This document shows, piece after piece, positions 23,340 to 34,551 of a stretch of 64,000 nucleotides of DNA (positions within the stretch are counted from its first letter, which is position 1; each line of letters begins with the position of its first letter). The translations under genes and the position numbers were made by a program. The stretch is from Sciurus carolinensis (lineage: Eukaryota; Chordata; Mammalia; Rodentia; Sciuridae). The notes under the pieces were generated by a model. It did no database searches, had not been told where the DNA came from, and saw only the letters and a program-made list of their open reading frames with translations. The stretch lies in the NCBI RefSeq assembly GCF_902686445.1, contig NC_062223.1, forward strand, positions 39,960,998 to 40,024,997, given 5' to 3'.

Positions 23340-23880
23340 TGCTTTCAAAATCGTATCTGAGAATTAACTGCCAAGACCAATATCAAGAAGGGGTTTCTAG
23401 TGTTCTCCTACTTTTACAGTTTTAGGTCTTAAGTTTATGGTCCATTTCAGTTTATTTTTGTGTATGGTGTAATATAGCGTTTGATATGTAATTCTTTTAC
23501 ATGTGAGTATGCAGTTTTCCCAGAATAATTTATTAAAGAGATTAAACTTTCCCATGTAGTTGATACTTTTCTTTTTTTAATTGTAGACAGTCCCAATAAC
23601 TTTATTTTAATTACTTAGTTTTATGTGGTGTTGAGGAGTGAGCCCAGTGCATCACACATGGTAGATAAATTCTCTACCATAAGCCACAACCCCAGTTCAA
23701 ACTTCATGTTGGGGATTGAACTCAGGGTCTTGTGAATGTGAGGCAAGCACTCTACCAACTGAGCTACATCCCCAGCTTGGTTGATATTTTTCTTGGTGAA
23801 TTGGCTATACATCCATGGGTTTGTTACTGGGCCTTCTGTGTTTGTTAATATGTTTGATTTTCATTTTTTTGGAATTAAAC
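23340..23880 (-). repeat. Old L1 fragment, antisense
   Basis: 'cttttacagttttaggtctt', 'ggtccatttcagtttatttt' and 'cagaataatttattaaagag' follow the reversed order of mid-ORF2 of old L1s. It is split by the dimeric SINE at 23574-23779 and continues after it ('gtttgttactgggcc'). Confidence 0.7.
23574..23779 (-). repeat. Dimeric ID-type SINE with 15-bp target duplication
   Basis: Two reversed tRNA/ID-like heads lie in tandem. One spans about 23624-23697 and the other about 23700-23779, the latter with 'ggggattgaactcagggtct' and 'ctaccaactgagctacatcc'. Flanks 23559-23573 and 23780-23794 match at 14 of 15 bases (GTTGATAYTTTTCTT), a clean target duplication. Confidence 0.85.
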
Positions 23881-25245
23881 ATCCAACAATGTAATTGCTG
23901 AAGCTTATTTATAAGTGAATACTGAGTTTCTTTAAAGAAATTATCACACTATTTTGTAGAGGGGCTCTATCATTTCGTATTTCCTCCAGTAACATCTTCA
24001 CCAGCATGTGGAATTTGCTATCTACTATTCAGTAAAATATCTCAATTCACAATAGCTAGATTGTGGAACCAAAGTAGATGTTCTTCAACAGATGAATGGA
24101 TAAAGAAACTGTGGTATATATACACAATGGAATATTATTTAGCCATAAAGAATAATAATATTATGGCATTTGCAAGTAAATGGATGGAATTGGAGAATAT
24201 CATGCTAAGTGAAATAAGCCAATCCCAAAAAACTAAAGGTTGGATGTTTTCCCTGATAAGTGGATGATGATATATAATGGGGGTAAGGGTGTGGGGGGTG
24301 AGAGAAGAATGGAGGAACTTTAGATTATATAGAAGGAAATGAGAGGGAGGGGGTATGAAAAATGGAGTGAGACAGACATCATTATCCTGCGTACATGTAT
24401 GATTACACGAATGATAAGAATCTACATTGTGTACAACCATAGAAATGAAATGATGTACCCCATTTCTTACAAAGAATCAAAATGCAGTCTGTAAAAAATA
24501 AAAAAAAATAAAAAATCTCTTCATATCTTTTGTCCATTTCCCACTCAGACATTTTTTATTGTTAAGTTTTTGAGAATTCTCCAGATATTATAGATACAAG
24601 TCCTTATGTCGTATTTAATTTGAAAATATTTTCTCAATCTGTACCTTTTCTTTTCATACTCTTAACAGGATCATTTGTATAAGAAATACAGGTTTTAAGC
24701 AATAATTTGTAGATTCAGGATCATGTTTTTGTTTTCATTTTAAGAACTTCGATCAAATCTGGAATTTTTCACAATGCTTTCTTCCTTTACTGCACCATTT
24801 AAAACTGGTAAATTCTACATTAAATTTTGCAGGTGATTTTTCTTTTTATTTTATTTTCATTGTTGACTTTTGTATATTGACTTTATAACCAGTGACTTTT
24901 CTAAATTTTATCTCTAGTTATGGTAGATTTAATGTAGCTTTCTAAGGTTTTCCTATGTATTGAAGGATTTCTAAAAATGTGCACTGTTTTATTTCTTGCA
25001 TTAAACTTGATACTCTTGATTTCTGACTTATTTCTACTTCAGTTGGAGAACATATTCTGTATGGTTTCAATTAAACAGCATTTTTAAGACTTTTCTCATA
25101 ACCTACTATGTAATCTATCTTGGTAAACGTTTTATATCATCTTGAACTTTTAAAAAAATGTATTCTCTATTGCTGTAGTTGGGAGTGATTTATACATGTC
25201 AATTATGTCAAGTTGATTTATAGCTTGATCTAAGTATTTTGTATT
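23881..25245 (-). repeat. Old L1M ORF2 fragment, antisense, interrupted
   Basis: 23881-24035 and 24515-25245 read in reversed order from the ORF2 3' part ('acatcttcaccagcatg', 'tcttttgtccatttcccac', 'acaagtccttatgtcg') to the RT region ('ccagtgacttttctaaatt'). A younger sense L1 3' end is inserted at 24036-24514. It is a separate element from 23340-23880, because the order restarts. Confidence 0.7.
24036..24514 (+). mobile_element. L1 3' end fragment, sense
   Basis: Contains the last ~70 codons of ORF2 (open at 24061-24267, ending in the typical FSLISG residues), a 3' UTR with a G-rich part ('gggtgtggggggtgag') and an A-rich tail near 24500. The 3' UTR after the G-rich part differs from copies A and B and lacks their telomere-like units, so it belongs to another, probably older, subfamily. 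Confidence 0.85.
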
Positions 25246-25870
25246 CTTATTGATTTTAATCAGCTTTACTAAAACATAATTTATATACAAAATATATACA
25301 AATTTTAAGTATATAGTTTGGTTATTTTAGCAAGTATATTGAGTCAGTCAGTTACTGCCAGAGTCAAGATACAGAGAATATCCATGACATCAAAATCTTT
25401 TCTTGCTTCTCTCTTTGTGAATCCACTACCACTAGGAAAGCACTGAACAGCTTTTTATTTTCATAGTAATTTTTCCCTAATCTAATAAAAGTTTGAATTT
25501 TCCTCTACAATTTTTATTTTTTAGATAAATATATATGGTATTTATGGATTAGTAGTTCATTTCTCTTCACGGTTGAATGTTCTATTATATGGATAACATG
25601 ATGTAAGTATCCGTTTACCTATTAATAGAGAATGGAATTGTTTCTAATTAGTGCTCTCTTGTAAAAAGGTGCTGGAAAGAATTGTGAATTAGTCTTTTCA
25701 TGAAAGAAAAGACCAGAGCTTTAGTGTTCTTGGCAAAATATCTTCAAGTGCAATTGATAGTTTCCTATGATGAGTATTTTTGAACTTGTAAGTCTTCACT
25801 TTCAAATTGTTTTGAGAGTGCTATAGAATGACTATGTTAGAAGAAAATTCCATCTGTATGCTTTCCAATA
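25246..25870 (-). repeat. Old L1M 3' end, antisense
   Basis: Reversed L1M 3' UTR order: 'cataatttatatacaaaat', 'gccagagtcaagata', 'ttgaatgttctattatatgg' and 'tagagaatggaattg'. The copy is diverged and its boundaries are approximate. Confidence 0.55.
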
Positions 25871-28047
25871 AGTAAATGCTAGGTATCTGTGACTATTTTG
25901 TTTTAATTTTAATTTATTGAGGTTAAATACATTTTAAATAGAGTTCCTTAGTCAAATTATCAGCATCTTGGTGTTTAATACACACCTTTGTCCAATGGGA
26001 GGTGCACTGGGCAGAGCGGACTGTGGATGATAAACATGGAATAGTGATATTTACATAACTAGTATTTAGTGAGCTATTTAGAGTGGGAAAACTACCCCAG
26101 GCAGTTTTTCTTCTTTCCTTTTGAACTTAGTATCTGAGAAATAATAATCAAACCTATTTTTAATAATAAACATTCAAATTATTTCAATCATCAAAGCAGC
26201 AAGTCTTGTTATTGAAAACCATTAGAACTATACCAGATAAAGTGTGATAGTCATGTGTAATGGGTGTGGTGAATTTGACATTAGTTTTCAAAGGTAGTTT
26301 TCAACCTAACAGAGATTGACCCATCTGATATTATTCTTACTATGCCCTGCCAGTTACATCTTCCATACTATTATGTACAGCACTTATAAAAGGGAGAAAG
26401 TAAATCATGTCAACTTCCCACTCTTTCTTTCACTCTAAGGAATCATCTTTATGTTTGCTTTTTAGTCTTGAATAGACCCCAACGGACAAAAGAGATATGA
26501 GAAGAAGAAAACTCAATCTATTTGATATATTCCTCAGGTTTCCAAGTGATCTGATAAATTCATCTACTAATCATTCTAAGTATCTAACAGTTCATTTGTA
26601 ATTCTGATTATTTCACACTTATTTTCTATGGACTCTGGATTTAGCTGATAAGGTTCAAATCTGGGCTACTTCTCAGCTATGTGATTTGGAGAATATACCA
26701 GAAGCTCTCCTCAGTTTCCTCACGTAAAATATGTGTACAAATACTACCTATCCCAAGATTATGTGGATTAAGAGCTTTATCCATGTTTAGAACTTAGAAA
26801 TACCTCTCTCCCACAGTGATACTTCAATAAAACTCAATACATATGCCCATTTTTAATATTTTTATTATTTTAGATGTTTAATTATAAAGATATAAATACT
26901 ATGAAGGTTTAACGTTCTAATTGGTACATAAAATGTTATGCTTCCTATATTAGAACATTTAAAGAAAAGAACACGAATATATTCCTATTTATTTATTGCC
27001 AAATATGTGACTATTGTCTGATATGTAAAATGCATCAGGAATTCTCCTAATGTCTAAAAATGGTTTAGCATAACTTAACAATCATCTGAATATTTGCATA
27101 GTACATCTGTAAGGATAAGATAATGAATTTGGTAATTCAGAGATAAAGAATCTCCGCTGTTTATTAAGAAGACCATAATTTCTGCTTTGTAAATCTTGTT
27201 AAGATTGAAAGTGAGCATCAGAAAACTTGTGTTAGTATCCATGCCTCACTTTATACCTTTCAAGCTATTTCAAAGTGAATTTTTTCTCAACTAAAATGAG
27301 ACTCATTTGCATATGCATCCATTTTCCAAGCCTTTTGCTTCACGCAAAGATTGTCCCCACACTGGGGAAAATGATCTCCCTTTAAATCCTAGCAGCCACT
27401 TGATCAGAAGCAAAGGTATCACTGAGGAAGGCTTATCAAAGTAGAATAAAAATCACCCTGCACATTACCAAATTAACATTCATGAATACATTAGCATTTA
27501 CAATGGCTCTATTATTTTTCCACTCACAAAGTATCCTGATCACATGTGTTCCTTTAATGATACCTTTAATCTACAAAATAATTATTTGCTTCCCTAATTT
27601 TCTTTTCATCAGCTGAACATCTAACTTTAGAAATGGAATTTTTCTCAAAAGAGAAGAACTAATAATGGTGCTGAATCATTAACAGAAAGGTACAAGAAGA
27701 TCATTTGTAAATTAGCCAAGGCTTAGAAGGAAGGCCATGTTCATGAAGGTATTTAATTGATTTGGTTAATGATGGTGATACACTTTGTGAGTTTGAGCAC
27801 CAATTAGGGAGAAAACCAACTTGTCATGGTTTCATAAGCAGAATGATCAAGACAACAAAGGACTCTGGAAATGATACCTGACTAGTACAAACCACCCACT
27901 TTATTTTGCAGGAGAGATGTGAATTGACTTCCATTTTATTGGTTTGTAACTTGTCTTAAAAACCTCAGGAGTGAATGTTTAAAGTACATTCTGATAACTC
28001 TAGGACTCACATGACTTAAAATTCATAGCCAGATGAATTACAGGTTC
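25871..28047. other. No gene; one MIR and a POU-like motif
   Basis: Unique-looking DNA apart from the MIR at 26628-26775. 27290-27560 is notable for ATTTGCATATGCAT at 27305-27318 (see findings). No exon-like open frame. Confidence 0.45.
26628..26775 (+). repeat. MIR SINE fossil
   Basis: The order 'actctggatttag', 'gttcaaatctgggctact', 'cagctatgtgattt', 'cctcagtttcctcac' and 'gtggattaagag' matches the MIR consensus layout in sense orientation. Confidence 0.8.
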
Positions 28048-28052
28048 AAGGT

Positions 28053-28488
28053 CGTTTTAGTTAACTTCGGGCTGCTATGACCAAAAGACCTGACAAGATT
28101 AATAAGTGGAGAAAAATTTAATTTGGTTCATAGTTTCAGAGTTTTCAGTCCATAGATAATCAAGTCAATTGCTCTGGACCCAAGATAAAGCAGAATATTA
28201 TGGCAGAAAGGCTGGCAGAAGAATGAAGCTCAGAACATGACACCAGGAAGCAGAGAAAGAGTTTAGCTCACCAGGGACAAAATATAAACCCCAAAGACAG
28301 AACTCCAGTAACCCACTTTCTCCAGCCTCACCCCATCTATCTACAGTTATGGCCCAGTTAATTCCTATCAGTGGGTTAATCCACTGATTGGGTTACAGCT
28401 CTCAAAATCTAACCATTTCACCTCTGAAAGTTCTTGCATTGTCTCATGCACAAGATTCTGGGGAAAACCACATATTTCAGCCATAACA
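28053..28488 (-). repeat. MaLR LTR, antisense, with 5-bp duplication
   Basis: This is the reverse complement of the same LTR family as 58309-58740. Shared blocks include 'ttaatccactgattgggtta' and 'cacctctgaa', and the copy ends in 'ccataaca'. AAGGT occurs immediately before (28048-28052) and after (28489-28493), the 5-bp duplication expected for ERVL/MaLR LTRs. Its outer TG has become CG at 28053-28054, a likely CpG-type change. Confidence 0.85.
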
Positions 28489-28493
28489 AAGGT

Positions 28494-29464
28494 GATTTTT
28501 TTTACCTCCATAACCTGAGTTTTATAAGGGTGGAGCTGTTCATGTTCTCCAAAATAATTACATGAAGCTATCATTCCCTCCACCAAATGTCATCCTATTC
28601 CAAATGGTACACTAACCACAGATTAGATTCTAAATGGATTAAAATACCTGTAGTTACTAGAATAAATTCCAACAATAAAGATTGCTAACATAGATGGACA
28701 ATAATTTTTAAGGGGTTCTTAGAAACAGGAAAGGTATCAGTAATGTATACTGAATTCCCCACTCAATATATTCTCAATATATTTGAGTTTAGTTAAGATC
28801 ATTTAGTGTTAAACTTGATACTGTGGATTTCCTCCATGAGACAAAAATTATAATGCCCCCAGCTGATGGAAATATGTTTGCTCATAATAACAAAGACCTG
28901 TTGTTCAAAAATCTCCCTTAAATGGAGAAAAACACTTCATCCGGAATTACATTAATCCCTGGAGTTAGTGATGTAACTAGTTACATCTAGTGATGTAAGC
29001 TAAAGGTGTCCCTTGCCTCAGCTGAGGCCTCTACTCCTTAGGACTCCTAAGGTTTTTCTTGTGGTTTCACCTCAAATTATTGTCCTTTTTCCCAACAATA
29101 TTTTTCTCACTACTAACAGATATTGTTTCCAAAATTAATCCCTGGCTAATTCCTGCATATAGGTTCAAGAATCGCAGTCTCTTCTAGGGAATGTGATTCA
29201 CTACTGGTATTACTAAGGAGGGTTTCTAGGAAGCAGACTCTAAACTGCTCTATCCACCTCCTGGATTGCAATCCCATGACTGGCAGTGGGTGGAGAACTG
29301 GTACATCCTTCCATGTGATGGTAGAGAATTCAGTAAAACTTTCTGTGGTAACATGCTGGGATGGATACGTGTGCTAAGGAATGCTCAGGTAGGTGCAGTG
29401 CCTTGGCATGCTTCAAGAGAAGTTTGGAAGTAGTAGAAGGTCTGAAAAGACCTTTTTTAAGAGC
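28494..29464. other. No gene recognised; palindrome at 28970
   Basis: Unique-looking DNA. The only structure seen is a perfect 18-bp palindrome at 28970-28987 with a flanking direct repeat. Confidence 0.45.
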
Positions 29465-29469
29465 CAGGG

Positions 29470-30241
29470 TGTAAGGAGCAAACTAATGTGTGACATTTTG
29501 TGTGATGTGTATTCTACAAGACATAACTTGCAAAATTAACTTGAGTGCTGTGATGATGTAATGATGTAATGTGCCTCAAGTGAGATAACCACATGTGACT
29601 GATAACCATATGTGACTCGTGACTTGTGATATGTGACTTGCCAAGTCTCTGGCCACCGAATCTTGCTCAGTCTCTAACTGACATCCATGATAATGCCAGT
29701 CTGTACCAAGCCTGGAGGAGACTCACTGACTTGCTTGTGTTGACCTGGAACATCTGCTGTTCCAACCGTGACCAACACATTCCTGTAGAGGTGACCGCAG
29801 AGCTGTCTTGCCTTCGTCTTCCAGGACACTGTTGCTGCCCCTTGTGTATCCAGTGTCACCTGAACAGCCAGAGACTGAACAGCGTGCTGGCTGTGACCTT
29901 GCTGTCCTTCACCTTCCAACTGTCCTCGATGATCAGGACTCTGGGCGATGGGAGTTCCCCAGTAAGATCTCCTGGGCTCTCCTCCTGATTGATCCCTGGG
30001 AGTCCCTGCCCTTCGACTTAAGACAGGTCACATCTGAGTGGACCTTAGGAACCGGTCTTAACAAGGAATGAGTCTGGCTTACTCGGGGCTTATAGAATTC
30101 TAATTTAGTGATTAAGTAATGTGTGAAGTTAATGTAGTAAGAGTTAAGATAATTATAATACTTGTGTGATTAGCATTAAATAAAAGCCTATTGATTTGGA
30201 CTCAAATTATTCTCATTGACTCTTCCTTGCCGCTCATGACA
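29470..30241 (+). repeat. Solo LTR (772 bp) with 5-bp duplication
   Basis: The segment starts TGTAAGGAGC and ends CTCATGACA. It is flanked by CAGGG at 29465-29469 and 30242-30246. It has an AATAAA at about 30179-30184 some 60 bases before its end, consistent with an LTR polyadenylation signal in sense. Near its start there are several ATGTGACT-like units (29588-29640). No internal retroviral sequence adjoins it, so it is a solo LTR. The 5-bp duplication favours an ERVL or ERV1 type, and I cannot name the family. The overlapping open frame at 29626-29988 is not considered a gene. Confidence 0.75.
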
Positions 30242-30246
30242 CAGGG

Positions 30247-31539
30247 ACAAAGAGTAAAGGGAAATTTTTTTTTTAAAATGAAAGGTTAATAGTGATTTAT
30301 ATAAAGCATATTGAGAATACCAAGAGGGCATGTTGGTAGCATACAAAGAAATACAGGGCAAAAGGAAACCAAGAATCTATCCCAGAACTTCGGTGTAAGA
30401 ATAGAAATCTCTAACAATGCCAAATAACCAATCCTGTCAATTCTGTACCATGATGAGGAAGCCTCTTAAGAAAAGGTGAATGTTCAACTATTACAAAAGG
30501 GCACAAGCATTAATACACTTAAAAATTTTTAACATCCTTTCTATTGAAACTTCTAGGACTATAGGAGTTTCCTTATCTACCTATGAAAGCTAAGGTGTCT
30601 CTCTTGCTTTAAGATGAAGCAAAGGCTAATCTCTCATAGATCACAATTTTCATTTAGAATCTACCTCTGCTGCTTGTCTTGCCCAACAGACATATAACTT
30701 GGGTCAAGTCTCATTGTAACTCAGTGGACAAAGTATCAAGTCAGTTAGGGAAAGAATGACCTCAGATATCAGTACACCTCTGGCAGGACCATATAATATC
30801 ACAGTAATCCCCTGTAGTAATAATCTTACGTTAATCTGATTTGTGAACAAGTGATAAAAACTTACATCCCTGGCTCTGGTACCATGTTGTACTCTGAAGG
30901 TGTAGGTAAATCAGGCAGAGTCTCAGGACCCTCCACAACAGTGAAATTTTTAGTTTTCAGTGGTCATAGACAAGCTGAAATAGTCCGTGCAAAGTATAAG
31001 ACAACTTATTCGCATTTTTGTGTCTCTCACCACTAAGAAGTTAGGCCTATGTGGGTTCTAAGGTAGCATATTAAAAAAGGTAATATTGCTTCCTCACTTA
31101 ACATGTTATAGGCAAATCAACCAGTTTTGTTTGGGACCAGATAAGGGAATATTTGAGCTCTTGTGCAACCAGCCTAATAGATTTAGGTATTGTGACACAA
31201 TCATAACCTTGCATCATCATCATCCAAGTTTCAAGGTATTATTGTATTTCTGCCACACAAGAGGAAATTGAGCTTCAGCAATATAGAGTAATTGGTCTAT
31301 GATACAGTAATATATATTAGAACCATGATGTAAAACTGTGGCCTTTCTAATGGGAAATACAAGCAAGTGTCAAGCACCGCGAAGTATGGTCCAAACCTTT
31401 CCTGGACAAAAAGAATTTGAGTTGCAACTTGAATATGGTAACTAATGAACATGCTATCATGGAATGTACCAGACCAAAGGTCAAAAAATGTTGGCTTTTG
31501 GGTCAAAGCTAGTTCACTGCCTAATTTTTTTTTTTTAAC
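30247..31539. other. No gene; MIR fossil
   Basis: Unique-looking DNA with an antisense MIR-like stretch at about 31245-31345 ('gaggaaattgagcttcagc', 'ttggtctatgatacagta'). Confidence 0.5.
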
Positions 31540-31725
31540 CAAGTAAAATCTTCTTGGAACACTGGTGCATCCACTCATTTTTTAGTTGTTTATGACTGCT
31601 TTTGTGCTAAAATGACAGAGTTGAATGGTTGTGATCAATATTTAATACTTACAAAGGATAAAGCATTTACTATCTGACTTTTGACCGGAAAAGTTTTCTG
31701 ACCTCTGTTTTAGACAGTTAAGGGA
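31540..31725 (+). repeat. hAT-type DNA transposon fossil, sense
   Basis: 'cttggaacactggtgcatcc', 'tttatgactgctttt', 'acagagttgaatggttgtga' and 'gcatttactatctgac' follow the order of a widespread nonautonomous hAT (Charlie-like) family of placental mammals. The exact family name was not assigned. A copy in the opposite orientation is at 35785-35985. Confidence 0.65.
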
Positions 31726-33299
31726 TAATGAGTACAAATTAGAGCTTGACTGGAGATACTCGTGAGAAAATTGCAATAAGAAAAAATCATGCAGTGAGAT
31801 AAAATTCTGAAGAATCTTAGCTCTGTTTATTTTCACAGCTATTTTAACACACCCAGCACAATGCTTAACATTTAGAATGCATTAAAAATATTTGCTGAAG
31901 CAAGTATTAAAATAATGGAGTTTTGCAGAGTATTTTGAATACAGTGGTAGTATAATATTATTTAAGAATATTTTCTGCAAATATATAAATTTGAGGACAA
32001 TGATTTTGGAGATATTAAATGTTTGGAAAGTCTCAAAGAGTTCAGATAAGCAGTAATTAATGAATTTGGTACCAGCATAAAATAAAAGAGGAGAAATGAT
32101 GAAAAAGATATTCAGAAGGAAAAACAGTTCCTTTCAGTTGACTGGATGCAGATGACATATTCATGTACTTTTACCTCTAAAGGTTTATTTAAAATTAGTG
32201 ATTTTTAAAGTGATATGACTCTATTCCAATGTTTTATAGAAACTGGCTTATTGTCTTATCTGCTGGTTGTTGTGTTATGAATCCATACAGTTCAGCAACC
32301 AGTATTAGCATGAATGCAAAATTCTCTTTCTTGGGTGACATATAATTTGAATCTGTTCCTAGCTTCTTTGGTTGGAGATCTCATAGATTCACTTGTCTTT
32401 TTATTTAGGGTTCTCCAAACATTTTTCTTCTTTCTTTTTTTTTTTTCTCAAAATTCAACTTCTATTATTTTTGTAAGGTGATCCCCCTGAACCTAGACTT
32501 GATTGAATTCCTCTGTGTCTGAAACCAGATTTGCTGAGGATACATTCACAGTTCATCCTGTTTGAAGGGAAAGTAAAAATAACAGTAAAATAGCTGACAA
32601 AAATCATAGTATTGAATGTGTGACTTGCTGTCTATCTTTTTTACTGAATTATCACTCTTCAGGTAAGATGGCACAACTAAAAATGATAAGAAAAAAGACT
32701 CCAATTCTTTGGAGGTTTAGGTAGACTTCATTATTTTTCCTAATATGTGATTTTCTTCAGATGGATAGCACATAGATATTTGTCACAGAAATACTTTTTA
32801 TGATTATCTGAATGCTATTTTTTCAGGGAAAAGCAGTGGACCTTATATTTTGCCTTATTGGTAGGATATTGAATATTTAAGCTCTTTACACCATCACAAT
32901 GACTTTATTCAGGTCCATCAATTCATTTGCTCACCCAACATTTATTACTCTAGGCACATGTGAGATATAGTAAGTGACCACTTTAAGTTTTAGGTGCAAG
33001 AAGGAATGGTATGGAAAAAAATAGCAACTTTGAGTTTTACTAGGCATATATAGTCCCCAAGAGCAAGGACCTTGAAGTATCACAGAGAGATTAGGTGAGA
33101 GATAACATACAGGTTTGAAGGTCTGTGTGAGTTTGCCTTAAAGAACTTGGACACAAGAATTAGAATGATAGGGAGGGCATACCTGAAAATAAAATTTTTA
33201 AATAGATCTATCAGAAGTGGTCCAATAATAACAAAACGAGGTTGTGGGCATCTTTGAGCTAGAAATTCATGGGCACAGCAGCAGCGTTTATAAAGCTCA
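31726..33299. other. No gene recognised
   Basis: Unique-looking DNA. 31845-31895 ('cccagcacaatgcttaac') and 32925-32975 resemble the ends of MIR/L2-type fossils. T-rich runs lie near 32430. Confidence 0.45.
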
Positions 33300-33585
33300 A
33301 AAGGTGGAAGCAACCCAAGAGTCTATACAAAGATAAATGAATCAGTGGAATATGTTACAGATATACAATGCATTTTGTTCAGGTTTTAAAAAAATATGAA
33401 AATTCTAATGCAACAACATGAATGAATCTTGAGAACATTGTGCTAAGTGAAACAAGCAGTTCATGGAAGAATTAACACTGTGTATCTCCATTTAGATAAA
33501 GTATGTAATATACTTGAAAGCATACATAGAAAAATACAGTGATGCTTGCTAAGGACTTTGGAGAGGAGGATAAGGGAACTTAGAA
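33300..33585 (+). repeat. Old L1 3' end, sense
   Basis: 'caacccaagagtctatac', 'gataaatgaatcagtgga', 'gaatgaatcttgagaacatt' and 'gctaagtgaaacaagcag' match the end of L1 ORF2 and the start of the 3' UTR of an old subfamily. Confidence 0.75.
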
Positions 33586-33639
33586 TTTTTTAATTCAAAA
33601 ATTTTAATTAGCAGATACAAAGTATGTATTTATCACATA

Positions 33640-34250
33640 CAGTGTGATGTTTTGGAATACATGCAGGAGTAAATGCACATTCCAGAACAGTTAAAGCTAA
33701 CTTATTCGAAAATGCATTGTCTCACATACATTTTTTCTAAGGACAATTCCTAACATCCACCACTTTTTGCATTTTTCAAAAATAGAATATGTCATCATTA
33801 TCTATGATAACCATGCTGTAAAACAGATTTCTTGAACTTATTCCTCCTGTCTAACTGGAATTATCCTTTGACTGATATATTCCAAACTGTACCACCCCTT
33901 CTACTCTAGTCCCTGGTAATCTCCATTGTCGTATCTGGATGCAGGAGCTCAACTTGATGGAAACAACATAAGAGTGAGTTCATGCAGTATTTGCCTTCTT
34001 ATTCCTGGTTTATTTCCCTTAACATAATGTCTTCCAGGTTCACTCACATTGTCATTAGTGACAGGATTTTCTTCTTTTTAATGATTAAATAGCATCCAAT
34101 TTTTATATGCACCACATTTTCTTTATTCATTCATCCATTGATATACTTATGTTGTTTCTATATCTTGGTTATTATTACTAGTACTTTAATGAACATGGAG
34201 TAAATATATCTATTAGCATACCAATTTCATTCCTACTGATATAGAAGTTA
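33640..34250 (-). repeat. Old L1 3' end, antisense
   Basis: The reversed L1 3' region: 'ctctagtccctggtaatctc', 'aacataatgtcttccaggtt', 'tctttattcattcatccatt' and 'actttaatgaacatggagt'. It adjoins an oppositely oriented fragment, and the two are probably independent insertions. Confidence 0.7.
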
Positions 34251-34446
34251 ATGTTTAATGGAGATACATTTTTACTTTGGGAATTAAAAAAATTTCTGTA
34301 TAGAGATTGTGCTCACAGCTGAACAACAATTTGAACATAATTAATGACACTGATCTGTGACTTGAAATGTTTAGTAGATGATATGTAATATATACTATTC
34401 TATATATATATATATTTTTTTTTTTCCACTTAAACAAGGTTTACAG

Positions 34447-34542
34447 GACTGGGGAGATAGCTGAGTTGGTAAATGCTTGCCTTGCAAGCATGAGGCCCTG
34501 GGTTTGATCCTCAGTACTGCCAAAAAAAAAAAAAAAAAAAAA
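34447..34542 (+). repeat. ID-type SINE with target duplication
   Basis: A single tRNA-like unit ('gactggggagatagctgagt' as A-box region, 'gggtttgatcctcagtactg' as B-box region) with a 20-base A tail. Flanks GTTTACAG (34439-34446) and GTTTTACAG (34543-34551) look like a target duplication with one inserted T. Confidence 0.88.
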
Positions 34543-34551
34543 GTTTTACAG

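Noticed and set aside
29626..29988. A 120-codon open frame with Cys-rich stretches that looked exon-like
   Set aside because: It lies wholly within the solo LTR bounded by the CAGGG duplication, and other frames are open over the same bases.
33300..34250. A twin-primed L1 from the sense and antisense fragments
   Set aside because: Both fragments carry L1 3' ends, which twin priming would not give, so two independent insertions are more likely.
34447..34542. A tRNA gene
   Set aside because: Box-like sequences are present, but it has an A tail and target duplication and lacks a full cloverleaf, so it is an ID-type SINE.
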